DNA from: Ctena decussata
Taxonomy: Eukaryota; Mollusca; Bivalvia; Lucinida; Lucinidae
DNA: 64,000 bases
Direction of reading: 5' to 3'
Assembly: GCA_963989385.1 (NCBI GenBank)
Contig: OZ022503.1
Location: 48,296,858-48,360,857, forward strand
The position numbers were made by a program, and so were the translations under genes. Below the pieces are notes generated by a model, which saw only the letters and a list, made by a program, of their open reading frames with translations, was not told the origin of the DNA and ran no database searches. This document shows positions 8,656 to 18,342 of this stretch, one piece after another. Position 1 is the first letter of the stretch; every line of letters begins with the position of its first letter.

Positions 8656-11600
8656 ATGGCGTACCAATGTGAAGAATGTGGCTCATCATTCCCAAAACTG
8701 AGTCAGCTTCTCCAACACAGACGAACACAAAACCACTGGAAGAAATACATTTGTTCAAGATGCAGTAAAATCTTCAATAGAAAATCTAATCTTGATCGTC
8801 ATATGCTGAAACATCAAAATGAGAATAACTTTCACTGTCCAGAGTGTTCAAAAGTGTTCATTAATGGAAATGCGCTTGAGAATCATTTGTTAAAGCATGA
8901 AAATCAGACTGGAGGAGCTGCTAAGAGGCCAAGTGAAGAACATGAGGAAAGACTTAATAAGAAAAGGAGAGCAGACGACCTTAGTGATTCAGAAAGACTT
9001 TATAACATAGAGAAAGTGAATGAAAGGAAGATAGAAAAGTTCAACACAACAGCATCATACTACAAGATATCAGTAAAAGATCTCGAAGTTAGAGGAATAC
9101 CTGAGGTTTTAAAAGCTTTAAAGAAACTTTTCCAGTCGATAATCAATCACATTGCTAGAGATATACCATCGAACGACCTCATCAGACTTACCATGGATAA
9201 CCCAGAGCTTGATTATCCTATTGTAATGCCGTTTATGAGACGATCAGCTCTGACAGTAGATAGAATATTGTCAGAGATTGAACGGGTATTGCAGTCTTAT
9301 GAACAATTTGTCTTGGACGAGACATTTGGAGTGGAGTTAGTTCATGTTCATCTATTGAAAGGATCTGGCCAAAAGCGAAAACCGTACGTTGACATTGTAA
9401 GACTACTAAATGATAAAAGGAGTATTATACAGATACGAAACACAGATGAATTGTGCTGCGCAAGGGCCCTTGTAACTGCCATAGCTCGTGTCCAGAATCA
9501 TCCGCAGTGGGATACTATTAGACAAGGCCGTAAAATTCAAGAGCAACTGGCCAGAGACTTACATAATAAAGCAGGAGTGCCATTGACAGCTTGTGCCTTA
9601 GATCATGTCAAACAATTCCAGATGGTGTTGCCTGACTTTCAAATTCACATCCTTTCCAAGGAACATTTTAATGCTATTGTATATCAAGGACCTGAAGGGG
9701 GAATACCCATATATCTTTATTATCATGATGAGCATTTTGATGTAATCACAAAAGTAACAGGTTTTCTAGACCGGAGTTATTTTTGTCTGCAGTGTAAGAA
9801 AGGGTATAACAATAAGGAAAGACACAGCTGCAACAATGCCTGTCACCTTTGTAGACATATGCACAATGATAAGGAGGAAGACTGGGTGCATTGCAAACAG
9901 TGTAACTGTAAATTTGTCAATCAGATTTGTTATGATCTCCATTTGAAACAAACATTGTCTGGTAATTCAACTTGCAAAGCATACTTTAGATGTCAAGAAT
10001 GCAATCAGTTGATCAATAAAGCAAAACAAAAGTCAGATCATATCTGTGGGGAACAGTATTGTAAAGTCTGTAAAGGTTACTTTGCGGAAGGTCATCTCTG
10101 CTACATGACCAGCGTAGAAGAAGAAAACTGCAAGCCTAATTCAACGAAAAAGCAAATGAATTCTCTCAAATATATCTTTTTCGACTTCGAGTGTAGACAA
10201 GATGATCAAATGAAGTGTGACAAAGGTTATAGGCCAAACAACAACAACAACTGTTCCAACTGTGGTAAATCTACATGTGGATCATTTGCACATGTTCCAA
10301 ATTTGTGCGTTGTGCACAAAGTATGTGATGTTTGTCTTGATAAGCCCGTCTCTCCAACGTCTAAGTGTGATCACTGTGGACTGAATGAGAGGATCTTTTC
10401 TGGTTCTGATACGACCACTTTATTTTGTAAGTGGCTGTTTTCCAAAGAAAATGTCGGTGCCACAGTTATATGCCATAATTTTAAAGGGTACGACAGCTAT
10501 CCAATTTTAAATTATCTGCACGAGAATGCTATTCTTCCAGAGGTGATAACAACTGGTTCAAAATACATGTCTATTAAAGTACCAGCTTGCAAAATTCGGT
10601 TCATTGATTCACTGAATTTCATTCCCATGGCATTAGCAGATATGCCTGAGGCTTTTGGGGAATCAGAATTAGCCAAAGGTTATTTCCCACATCTTTATAA
10701 TCGCAAGGAATTTCAAACAGCTGTTATCAATCACTTACCAGACATTTCGTTTTACACCCCAGATGGTATGAAACCAGAGACCAGAACAAAATTTATGCAG
10801 TGGTATGAACAGCATCAAATGGACCCTTTTGATTTCCAGAAAGAATTGCTACGTTATTGCAGATCCGATGTTGACATATTGCGAAAATGTTGTCTAAAAT
10901 TTCGGTCATTGTTTATGTGTTTGACAATGAAGGATGATAAAAACGGTATTGACCCCTTTGAGAAGTGCATTACCATAGCTTCCGCTTGCAACTTAGTTTT
11001 TAGAAAAAATTTCCTGGAGAATGAAACGATCGGAATCATACCCCCTCATGGATATCGACCTTCCGATAAGCAATCAGCCATGGCATATCAGTGGCTTTAC
11101 TACTTGGCCCACAAAAATAACTTGAGTATTCGACATGGCAGAAATGCGGGTGAAAAGCAAATTGGACCGTACAAAGTTGATGGTTATTACGAGTCTGAGG
11201 TAGAACGTATTGTGTTTGAATTTCATGGTTGCTTTTGGCACGGTTGTCCAAACTGCTTTTCAAGGACTACCATCAACCCAGTGACTCAGTTGAGTATGGG
11301 AGATTTGTACGCTCAAACAATAGAAAAAAGGCATTACATAGAATCAAATGGATACTCTTATGTATGCATTTGGGAATGTCAGTTTAAAAAAGAACTTGAA
11401 AACGATGTTGTCATGAAACGTTACATTGAGAACCTTGATCTTGTCACGCCTTTGGAACCAAGGGATGCTTTTTATGGTGGTCGTACAGAGGCTTTCAAAT
11501 TATATGAGGAGGCTCGCCCGGGAAATCAAATCAAATATTATGATGTAACGTCCTTGTACCCTTTCGTTAACAAAACTGGAAAGATTCCTCTTGGGCATCC

Positions 11601-12816
11601 AGATATCATCACAGAGAATTTTGATCCGATTGAAAATTATGAGGGTTTGATCAAATGTAAAATTCTTCCACCAGAAGGGCTTTACATGCCTGTCCTGCCT
11701 GCAAGATGCAATGGTAAACTCATGTTTAGCCTCTGTCGTTTGTGCAGTGAAGTTAATCAAAAGACTGAATGTAAACATTTTGATGAAGAGCGCGCATTTG
11801 TTGGGACATGGGTTACTGATGAGGTCAAAAAAGCAGTGTCTCTAGGATACAAGCTCATGAATGTCTATGAGGTCTGGCACTTTTCAGAGATATCTCAGTA
11901 TGATCCTAGTACCAAAACAGGGGGCGTTTTTACCGAGTATGTCAATACATTCCTGAAAGTTAAACAAGAAGCAAGTGGGTGGCCTGACTGGTGTGTTGAT
12001 GAGAGTACAAAGCACAACTACATTAAACAGTACTTTGAAAAAGAAGGCATCCATTTGGACTACAACAGAATTGAAGAAAACCCTGGGTTAAGGTCTTTGT
12101 CGAAATTGATGCTTAATTCCTTTTGGGGAAAGTTTGGACAGAGGTCGAACTTAATTCAAAGCACTTACACTGACGACCCCGAACAATTTTTTGACATGAT
12201 GACATCAGATCAACAAGAAGTAAAAAATGTACGTTTTGTTAACAATGAGGCTGTACAGCTAGACTGGTGTTATAATGGTGATTTCGTGGAGGCATCGTCA
12301 CGCACTAATGTTGTAATTGCTGCATATACCACAGCACAAGCCAGACTCAAACTATTTAGTTACTTGGAGCCCCTAGGGAGACGTGTTTGCTACTGCGACA
12401 CTGACTCTATTATATTTACAACCTCTCCCGGGTTATGGGAACCCAAGTTAGGTGATTATCTGGGTGATCTGACTGACGAAGCACCAGGAAATGTTATTCT
12501 TAAATTCGTTACAGGTGGTCCAAAAAATTATGCGTATACTTTGGCAAAACCTAATAAAAAGGGGCAAACCTCTGTATGTAAAGTTCGGGGAATCACTTTA
12601 AACTACAAAAACATGCTTGACATAAATTTTGAGACTGTCTCAAACATGGTTACAAATAATAGAGAACAAGGATGTATTCAGGTTGTTGACAACAATAAAA
12701 TATGCCGTTCAAATGGAGTTCTCATAACAAGGACTGAAACAAAAGACTACAGAATAGTATTTGACAAAAGAGTTATCAAAGATAGTGTTTGTACATATCC
12801 ATATGGAATGCAATGA
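8656..12816 (+). CDS. POLB: Family B DNA polymerase with zinc fingers (Polinton PolB)
   Basis: It replicates the element, and the family is protein-primed. It has 1386 residues. The ATG at 8656 is chosen because it directly follows the 5' UTR splice acceptor and starts the first zinc finger. Domains: three C2H2 fingers (about 5-27, 33-53, 61-81), a basic linker, a helical N-terminal region, a Cys/His-rich zinc segment (about 375-490), the 3'-5' exonuclease with D510/E512 (FDFEC), N608/D613 (HNFKGYD) and Y734/D738 (YCRSD), a Vsr-like nuclease-type insert (about 835-915, HGCFWHGC and IWEC), then the polymerase with motif A D963 (YDVTSLYP), motif B K1150 (KLMLNSFWG) and motif C D1248/D1250 (CDTDS). 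All catalytic residues are present. There are no introns in the coding region. The terminal-protein function is not identified separately. Confidence 0.95.
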   Translation: MAYQCEECGSSFPKLSQLLQHRRTQNHWKKYICSRCSKIFNRKSNLDRHMLKHQNENNFHCPECSKVFINGNALENHLLKHENQTGGAAKRPSEEHEERLNKKRRADDLSDSERLYNIEKVNERKIEKFNTTASYYKISVKDLEVRGIPEVLKALKKLFQSIINHIARDIPSNDLIRLTMDNPELDYPIVMPFMRRSALTVDRILSEIERVLQSYEQFVLDETFGVELVHVHLLKGSGQKRKPYVDIVRLLNDKRSIIQIRNTDELCCARALVTAIARVQNHPQWDTIRQGRKIQEQLARDLHNKAGVPLTACALDHVKQFQMVLPDFQIHILSKEHFNAIVYQGPEGGIPIYLYYHDEHFDVITKVTGFLDRSYFCLQCKKGYNNKERHSCNNACHLCRHMHNDKEEDWVHCKQCNCKFVNQICYDLHLKQTLSGNSTCKAYFRCQECNQLINKAKQKSDHICGEQYCKVCKGYFAEGHLCYMTSVEEENCKPNSTKKQMNSLKYIFFDFECRQDDQMKCDKGYRPNNNNNCSNCGKSTCGSFAHVPNLCVVHKVCDVCLDKPVSPTSKCDHCGLNERIFSGSDTTTLFCKWLFSKENVGATVICHNFKGYDSYPILNYLHENAILPEVITTGSKYMSIKVPACKIRFIDSLNFIPMALADMPEAFGESELAKGYFPHLYNRKEFQTAVINHLPDISFYTPDGMKPETRTKFMQWYEQHQMDPFDFQKELLRYCRSDVDILRKCCLKFRSLFMCLTMKDDKNGIDPFEKCITIASACNLVFRKNFLENETIGIIPPHGYRPSDKQSAMAYQWLYYLAHKNNLSIRHGRNAGEKQIGPYKVDGYYESEVERIVFEFHGCFWHGCPNCFSRTTINPVTQLSMGDLYAQTIEKRHYIESNGYSYVCIWECQFKKELENDVVMKRYIENLDLVTPLEPRDAFYGGRTEAFKLYEEARPGNQIKYYDVTSLYPFVNKTGKIPLGHPDIITENFDPIENYEGLIKCKILPPEGLYMPVLPARCNGKLMFSLCRLCSEVNQKTECKHFDEERAFVGTWVTDEVKKAVSLGYKLMNVYEVWHFSEISQYDPSTKTGGVFTEYVNTFLKVKQEASGWPDWCVDESTKHNYIKQYFEKEGIHLDYNRIEENPGLRSLSKLMLNSFWGKFGQRSNLIQSTYTDDPEQFFDMMTSDQQEVKNVRFVNNEAVQLDWCYNGDFVEASSRTNVVIAAYTTAQARLKLFSYLEPLGRRVCYCDTDSIIFTTSPGLWEPKLGDYLGDLTDEAPGNVILKFVTGGPKNYAYTLAKPNKKGQTSVCKVRGITLNYKNMLDINFETVSNMVTNNREQGCIQVVDNNKICRSNGVLITRTETKDYRIVFDKRVIKDSVCTYPYGMQ

Positions 12817-13352
12817 AATTAGCAATGGGAAAATAAGGAACTTGATGATGTTGTTTAAATAATATGTATGAAATGTGAATAATATGAATATGGTCTGTAT
12901 ATACATGTAGAACCGTTTTATTGTGTAAAGAAACCTGTAAATAATAATAATAAAAAAAATTCTTTGTTGTTCTTTTTTAGCATCCAGTTACCCATCTCCC
13001 ATAATATGGCTATCAGGTTCGACTGATAAGCATGTAGGCATGAAGCGAGCCAAAGTGGCCATATCAAAATAAATAGGTTTATCATAGGCCAGGGAAGTGT
13101 CACAATAAAATAACACAGCCTATCCTAAACACAAAGAGGAAGAGAAAACCCCATGAATTTGTTCGGCCATTTGTACAAGTAAACAATGAACAGAGAGCCT
13201 GTTGCGCTGTATATATCGATAAACAACAAAGCTGGTCCTATATTTAGCGCATAAATCGGACTTTCTGAAAAGCAATCCTGGATTACCGAAAAGGCTATAC
13301 TTAGACGTTGTTGTATTACGAAACATTGCATAAGCTCATTATAGATCGAATG
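12817..13352. other. Polinton right arm, non-coding
   Basis: POLB 3' UTR and spacer with no supported gene. AATAAA followed by an A-run is at 12949-12954. Two overlapping 68-codon open frames on the minus strand show no motif and are not called. Confidence 0.55.
12949..12954 (+). terminator. Possible poly(A) signal for POLB
   Basis: AATAAA 133 bp after the POLB stop codon. Confidence 0.5.
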
Positions 13353-13458
13353 CTAAAAATAAACCATTGGTCATTACAGGCGACCTTGACCTAACCGGTT
13401 CTGACCGGTTCCGAAAATTGACTCATTTAGGTGTTCTATACTAGCAGCCTCTACTACT
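13353..13458 (-). repeat. Polinton right TIR
   Basis: Inverted copy of 3172-3282. The outer 65 bp are identical, and the inner part shares the GACCAATGGTTTATTTTTAG block. Confidence 0.93.
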
Positions 13459-13464
13459 ACCATA
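13459..13464 (+). repeat. 6-bp target-site duplication, right copy
   Basis: ACCATA directly after the right TIR, identical to 3166-3171. Confidence 0.9.
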
Positions 13465-13540
13465 TAAACGCGATTAACTTTTGTCAAAGGTCAACGAAAT
13501 ATAAACTACGATAAATAACTTTCCTTTGTATATAAAGAGT

Positions 13541-14056
13541 TCCTTCAAGAGCAGAGAGAACACATTTAGAAGAAGTAACATGGGCCATACTATGTAGTTT
13601 CGGCTAATAAAGCCTCGTCAGTGACCTTGACAATATCTGGTGACGATACCAGAGAAAAGCATACTGTAATTTCTTAATTGTAATTGGGCAGTCGATTTAA
13701 TGACTGGTTAGTATCAAAAAGAATCCAAATAATATTTAAAAAATCAATGATCTAGAATATAAGTTTAAACCAATCAACATTTTCAGATTTCTCAGAATAT
13801 AGACTCTGATCTCAAAAGACAAAAATAAAATAAAGTCTGTAAAGATGGACGGGGAGACGTTTTACGGCCGCCACATGGCACAGCACTAGTTACAGTGAGG
13901 TAAAACTAAAATCTTAAAGAGTTCCGTCAAGAGCAGAGGACACATTCAAAAGAAATAACATGGGCCATACTTCATAGTTTCGGCTAATAATGCCTCATTA
14001 GTGACCCTGACAATATCTGGTGACGAAACCAGAGAAAAGCATATTATAATTTCTTA
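13541..14056. repeat. Two copies of a dispersed repeat
   Basis: Positions 13541-13680 and 13916-14056 are diverged direct copies sharing AACATGGGCCATACT and CTGACAATATCTGGTGACGA-type text. A segment at about 13845-13880 (GGGGAGACGTTTTACGG) is the inverted form of the GTAAAACGTCTCCCCGTAC block at 24506 and 39550. Related inverted pieces lie at 24375-24440 and 24740-24810. This is an unclassified interspersed family. Confidence 0.6.
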
Positions 14057-14284
14057 AACCTGCGTTTGTTAAGTTCTTGTCCAATAATATTATTTAGCGA
14101 GACCACAGTCCCTTGGTACGAAAACATAACGTACACCTTACTTCGTTGTGGGTTGTGTTTTGCGCGCTTATGTAGAGTACAGTTTTGCCGTTTTGTTGAG
14201 GCTCACTTCAACAACGACGTTCAGCGGTACATACAATCACAGCCCGCCACCGTGATGTCACTCTTGTGCTAGCTTAGCTCATAC

Positions 14285-14478
14285 AGGCCTGGAGGTTATA
14301 AAACTTGAGTACATTCTCAAACTAAAAAAAAAAGCAAACTGATTGGCTACTACCGAACACGTGCTCGGAGGCATCCAATCAGTGTGCTTTATTTTGACAT
14401 GCTCGGAAGCAGCCAATCAGTGTGCTTTATTTTCAGTTTGAGATTATACTCAAGTTTTATAACCTCGGACCCGGGTTG
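14285..14478. mobile_element. Hairpin MITE, family B, copy 1
   Basis: The ends GGTTATAAAACTTGAGTA and TACTCAAGTTTTATAACC are inverted. The inner arms carry AAGCACACTGATTGGCTGC-type sequence with CCAATCAG on both sides. Other copies: 20443-20640 and 62438-62592. Confidence 0.8.
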
Positions 14479-14479
14479 C

Positions 14480-14615
14480 AGATTTCCTGGTCTATTGAGC
14501 TGAAGAAATAAATCGGCATGTGGCATCGGTTGGAGTAGAAACCAAGACACCTGCGTGAAAGGCGAACACTCAATCAACTAAGCCAGACGCTCTGCCTCAT
14601 AAACAGGCGCGGAGT
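14480..14615 (-). mobile_element. Possible tRNA-derived SINE head
   Basis: On the minus strand the text around GGCTTAGTTGATTGAGTG and TGTCTTGGTTTCTACTCC resembles tRNA A and B boxes spaced as in a SINE promoter. It is degenerate and lacks a proper acceptor stem, so it is not called as a tRNA gene. Confidence 0.35.
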
Positions 14616-14699
14616 TAGTACCACGTGACGTAAACATGGACTTCTAATGGGTATTATTTAGCAAATGGACTATTGGCTATTGTCCTGTTTTGGATAAAG

Positions 14700-15010
14700 A
14701 TGACGTACAAAGATTGACAGTTATTGTTTTCGTTGTTGTTATTGTTTTGTTATTGTTTAACGTCCATAGTAAACAGCTATGTTCATGCCGGGACGGTCAG
14801 TTAACTTAACCACACTATTCCTGGGCAGGCTTATACCTCCTAAGCAGTTAACCAGTACTACGTGCGCTTACTGTCACCAGTAATACATGTAACTACTGCC
14901 CTTCTGAATCAGCGGAAGGAGAAATGAAATAAAGTGGCCGGACCGGGTATCGAATCCAGGACCGTCGGCTTAAAAGTCAGACGCCCTACCGACTGCGCTA
15001 CGCGGCTCGG
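14700..15010 (-). mobile_element. tRNA-Lys-like SINE
   Basis: On the minus strand the head (15010-14937) has A-box TAGCGCAGTCGGTAGGG, anticodon-loop text GACTTTTAAG and B-box GGATTCGATACCC, close to tRNA-Lys(UUU). The acceptor ends do not pair well and there is a SINE-like body and a TTG/TTA-rich tail at about 14720-14760, so this is a retroposon and not a tRNA gene. Confidence 0.6.
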
Positions 15011-15094
15011 CTAGCTTGACAGAATTGCTCCAAAACGAATGAAACTTTACCAATTTTCCACATGCGAGAGATGCAACAGGTCGGTATGAAAAAT

Positions 15095-15665
15095 GCCTGT
15101 AAATGTCTGTAAATATACAGACTGTCTAGGATAGCCATGAATTAATAGACAGTCTGTAAATATACAGGCTGTCTATGATAGCCATGAATTTATAGACAGT
15201 CTTTAAACATACAGACTGCCTATGATAGTCATGAATTTATAGACAGTCTGTAAATATACAGACTGTCTAGGATAGCCTTGCATTTATAGACAGTCTGTCT
15301 GTTAATATACAGACTATCTAGGATAGCCATGAATTTATAGACGGTCTGTAAATATACAGTCTGTCTAGGATGGCCAAGAATTTATAGACAGCCTGTAAAT
15401 ATACAGACTGTCTGTGATAGCCATGAATTTATAGACAGTCTGTTAATATACAGTCTGTCTACGATAGCCTTGAAAGTATAGACAATCTGTAAATATACAG
15501 ACTGTCTATAAACATTTTGGCTGTCCAAGATCTGTCTAAGCTAGCCATAATTTTATAGACAGATTTTCTATAAATTTATGGCTGCTTAAGACCTATCCAG
15601 GATAGCCGTGAACTTACAGACAGTAAGTAAATGTACAGACTGTCTTTAGATTTATGGCTGTTCAA
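15095..15665. repeat. 47-bp satellite with a palindrome in each unit
   Basis: About 11 diverged tandem units of about 47 bp. Each contains AGACAGTCTGTAAATATACAG followed by its inverted partner ACTGTCT and then GATAGCCATGAATTTAT. Every unit can fold alone, and neighbours can pair with each other. The last units are more degraded. Confidence 0.85.
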
Positions 15666-15670
15666 GACCT

Positions 15671-15893
15671 GGGGCTGTATTCATAAAACGACTTAAGTGG
15701 TTGCTATGCTGTTGCTAAGGCTAAATTTCTTTGAAGGAGATTCCCTATAACTATGACATTTGCTCCGGAGGAACAGTCTTACAAAGACTGTTCCTCCAGA
15801 GCAAATTTCATAGTTGTAGGGAATCTCCTTTATAGATATTTAGCCCTAGCAACCGCATAGCAACGACTGAAGTCGTTTTATGAATACAGCCCC
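15671..15893. mobile_element. Hairpin MITE, family C, copy 1
   Basis: Near-perfect hairpin: GGGGCTGTATTCATAAAACG pairs with the complementary right end, and the central arms include GGAGATTCCCTA and GAGGAACAGTCTT. Copies: 21240-21462 and 36172-36353. Confidence 0.85.
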
Positions 15894-16573
15894 AGATGCT
15901 TAAGTCACTTGAACGCATGCATTGCGTATCAATATACATAAATTGATGTGATTCTAAACTGTTTTAGTGTGTAAATAATGACTATCTCTTGCAAAACGTA
16001 ATACTTTAAGAACACAGCCTCTTTTAAATATTTGTTTTAAATTTAAATCTATGTATATAATTACGTGTAACATTAAGCACCTCCTTCAAAGCGCCGAAAA
16101 AATACACGTGACAAAATTTACGTTTGCAAAATTCAAAATATGTTTGTCCAAGCTGTGTCAAAACAGAAATTGAAAAATAAGAGTTCAAAATGTTATGGTC
16201 CAGATGAAGCGGTTTAATATGAGCAGCCTCATCTCGATCTGCACTGTTTGCAAATTCAAACTACCGCCATCTTTTGGCCCGTTATATAATAACAGAGCTG
16301 CATTCCAAATTTGTCGGAGCTTACATATATGTATTATATTTTATAATACTATCTGAATTATTCGAAATATTCGTGTACATAGTATAAGGATATGCCTTGT
16401 AACAGCAAAAATCTATAAGTAATTTTTTGTACATGTATTATCAATTTTTCGTAAATGAGTTTCTGTGTTTAAAATGCATGTTTACTGTAACGATCGTTGA
16501 TATCGCTTGAATTCCAAATTAAGTTGTTCAAGGAAACAAAATCTGGATTTTAATATCAAGACTATTAAAATTT
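15894..16573. other. Non-coding stretch with a small hairpin repeat
   Basis: No gene. A family E hairpin remnant (CCAGATGAAGCGG ... CTGCACTGTTTGCAAA) lies at about 16199-16262. Confidence 0.5.
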
Positions 16574-16800
16574 GAGCCGCGACACGAGAAAACCAACAAT
16601 GTGGTTGTGCGCCCAGCGCAGACTCAGATCAGCCGCCCAGTCTGACCAGACTCCTCGCTGTCCGCATGAAGATAGCTTAGACCCTTAGCTACATTTTAAG
16701 CGCATAGCAAAGAGTCTGATCAGACTGGGCGGATGCCCAGGCTGATCTGAATCTCCACTGGGTGCACAACCACATTGGTAGTTTTTTCGTGTCGTGGCTC
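16574..16800. mobile_element. MITE family A, copy 1
   Basis: Starts GAGCCGCGACACGAGAAAAC and ends with its complement. The inner arms ACTCAGATCAGCC/GGCTGATCTGA pair. Typical full length is about 205-275 bp. There is no coding sequence. The same family recurs about 17 times in this window. Confidence 0.9.
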
Positions 16801-16859
16801 ATTTAGTGTTGCAGACATGGAAATTAAAAAGTACACATCAGCTGAATTAAAACAAAATT

Positions 16860-17064
16860 GAGCCGCGACACGAGAAAACCAACACTGTGGTTGTGCGCCC
16901 AGTGCATACTCAGATCAACCTGGCCAACCGCCAAGTCTGACCAGACTCCTTCCTAAGCGCTTAAAGGCTAGCTTAGGATCTAAGCTACCTCCATGCGGAC
17001 AGTAAAGACTCTGAGTCTGCACTGGGCGCACAACCACTTTGTTGGTTTTCTCGTGTCGTGGCTC
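16860..17064. mobile_element. MITE family A, copy 2
   Basis: Same ends as copy 1, only 59 bp away, with a somewhat shorter centre. Confidence 0.9.
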
Positions 17065-17224
17065 AAATATTGACGTCATTTGATGCTTCGGTAAGACTAT
17101 CACTATCAAGCACATTATTATAGGAGATAATTCCCTCAAGAATTAAGGTGATGGAGTACAGTTTCAGGGCAAGTTACTGTTATTTTCATTTTTTTTCTCT
17201 ATGAGGCTTAAATGTTTCGTCCAA

Positions 17225-17415
17225 TCTATTTCTAGAGGCCAAACGGCGTAGATCCAGACGAGACGGCTCATCATGACCCGTCTGATCTGGATCTACGTTG
17301 TTTGCAAAACTGAATATTCTCGTTTCGTCCAATCAAAATCTAAAGGGCAAATAACATAGATCCAGTTGAGGCGGCTCATTATGAGCCGCCTCATCTGAAT
17401 CTATGCTGTTTGCAA
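17225..17415. repeat. Two family E hairpins
   Basis: Hairpins at 17231-17307 and 17343-17415. Each reads TAGATCCAG...GGCTCATNATGA...CTGNATCTA and ends in TGTTTGCAAA. The core is shared with family D MITEs. Confidence 0.7.
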
Positions 17416-17854
17416 ATTCAACTTATTTCGCTTTAGCGCTTTAAAGGTAAATTGATTTACCTTAAGTGTCCGAAATTTTAAGCAATTCAAATTTGCTTTC
17501 GAGCGATGCGTAGAATCTGAACCTGTTCAAATTGAAACATCTTGGTCTAAACCGTTTGCGCATGCATGTCAGTTACTATATACATTTGCCCCAATGTTAA
17601 GTGTCAGTACGGTTCTTGAAAGAATGAAGACAGGCTTATAGGAGCAATCTGTTCTTGACTTGTTCATTGATTTCTCAGCTTCTATCATATAAGGAGTGGC
17701 ACTTGTTGTGCTGATAAACGTCTTGGCCTTAATCCTAAAACAAAACAGAGTGAAAATTACGATTAATTTGAGTGCAAAGGAGCAGCCCGAAATAGCCTTT
17801 CCTGTGCTTGTGTGCAGTAAAACGGAAATCAATCGATAAATCAATCAAATAAAG
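17416..17854. other. Upstream region of the SLC6 exon
   Basis: About 440 bp with no recognised gene. It should hold the 5' UTR and possibly the promoter of the SLC6 gene. I see no convincing TATA box. An open frame on the opposite strand (17569-17844) has no recognisable domain and is not called. Confidence 0.4.
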
Positions 17855-18209
17855 ATGGAATCAGATTCCGATAAACAGGATAAAGTGGAACTAGCAAGCC
17901 TCGTTCCGCCGCAAGGAAACGTTAACGTGTCAATTAACGTCAGTGACGACAATGAACATCAGACGTTGACGTTACCGTCACCGCATAGTTCATATGGAAG
18001 CACACTTGGAAGCACGTTGAGTATAAACCCAGAGGCTTCAACTGCTAACCTTCTAAAGATTGATTTGGAAAAGAAACTAGACAGGCATACTGGGGAAGAG
18101 AGAGAAACCTGGGGTAACCGTGCGGAATTTCTCTTGTCTCTGATTGGATACGCTGTCGGGCTGGGGAATGTTTGGCGGTTTCCATACCTCACACAGAAGA
18201 ACGGCGGAG
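17855..18209 (+). CDS. SLC6 neurotransmitter transporter, first coding exon
   Basis: N-terminal part of a sodium- and chloride-dependent plasma-membrane transporter of the SLC6 family (GABA, glycine, monoamine or amino-acid type; the subtype cannot be told from this exon). About 86 residues form a Ser/Thr-rich cytoplasmic tail, followed by ETWGNRAEF and transmembrane helix 1 with [15 protein letters not shown], the unwound Na+/substrate-binding segment. The exon ends after the first base of a Gly codon at a GGAG|GTAAGA donor (18209/18210), which is where this family typically splits NGGG. The frame is intact. No later exon is recognised in the next 46 kb, so intron 1 is very long, or the gene copy is incomplete. 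Confidence 0.88.
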
Positions 18210-18233
18210 GTAAGACTATCATTAATGTTCAGT

Positions 18234-18342
18234 CCCAGCGGGCACATAACGTCAAAATGACGTCGCAATGGCGTTGATGCACCGACATTATGTCACATCG
18301 ACATCAGTACGACGTCATTTCAACGTCATTTGTCCGCTGGGG
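18234..18342. mobile_element. ACGTCA-rich hairpin MITE, family G, in SLC6 intron 1
   Basis: Begins CCCAGCGGGCACATAACGTC and ends GTCCGCTGGGG. It contains repeated TGACGTC/GACGTCA words. It starts 25 bp after the SLC6 exon 1 boundary. Similar copies: 19616-19723 and 59027-59118. Confidence 0.75.

Larger units (their letters stand above)
3172..13458. mobile_element. Complete compact Polinton/Maverick-type transposon
   Basis: A 10,287-bp element bounded by TIRs that start AGTAGTAGAGGCTGCTAGTA and flanked by the 6-bp TSD ACCATA. Gene order, left to right: integrase (minus), ATPase with zinc fingers (minus), PolB (plus). Both integrase and polymerase have all expected catalytic residues and no frame is broken once introns are removed. 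Known Polintons are usually about 15-20 kb and also encode an adenovirus-type protease and capsid proteins. No open frame here is a candidate for those, and the left 1.3 kb and right 0.5 kb are non-coding. The perfect TIRs and intact genes imply a young insertion. It acts as a self-synthesising DNA transposon in the nucleus, with PolB copying and integrase inserting it (family knowledge). Confidence 0.93.

Noticed and set aside
14937..15010. Functional tRNA-Lys gene
   Set aside because: The acceptor ends do not pair well and the sequence continues into a SINE body.
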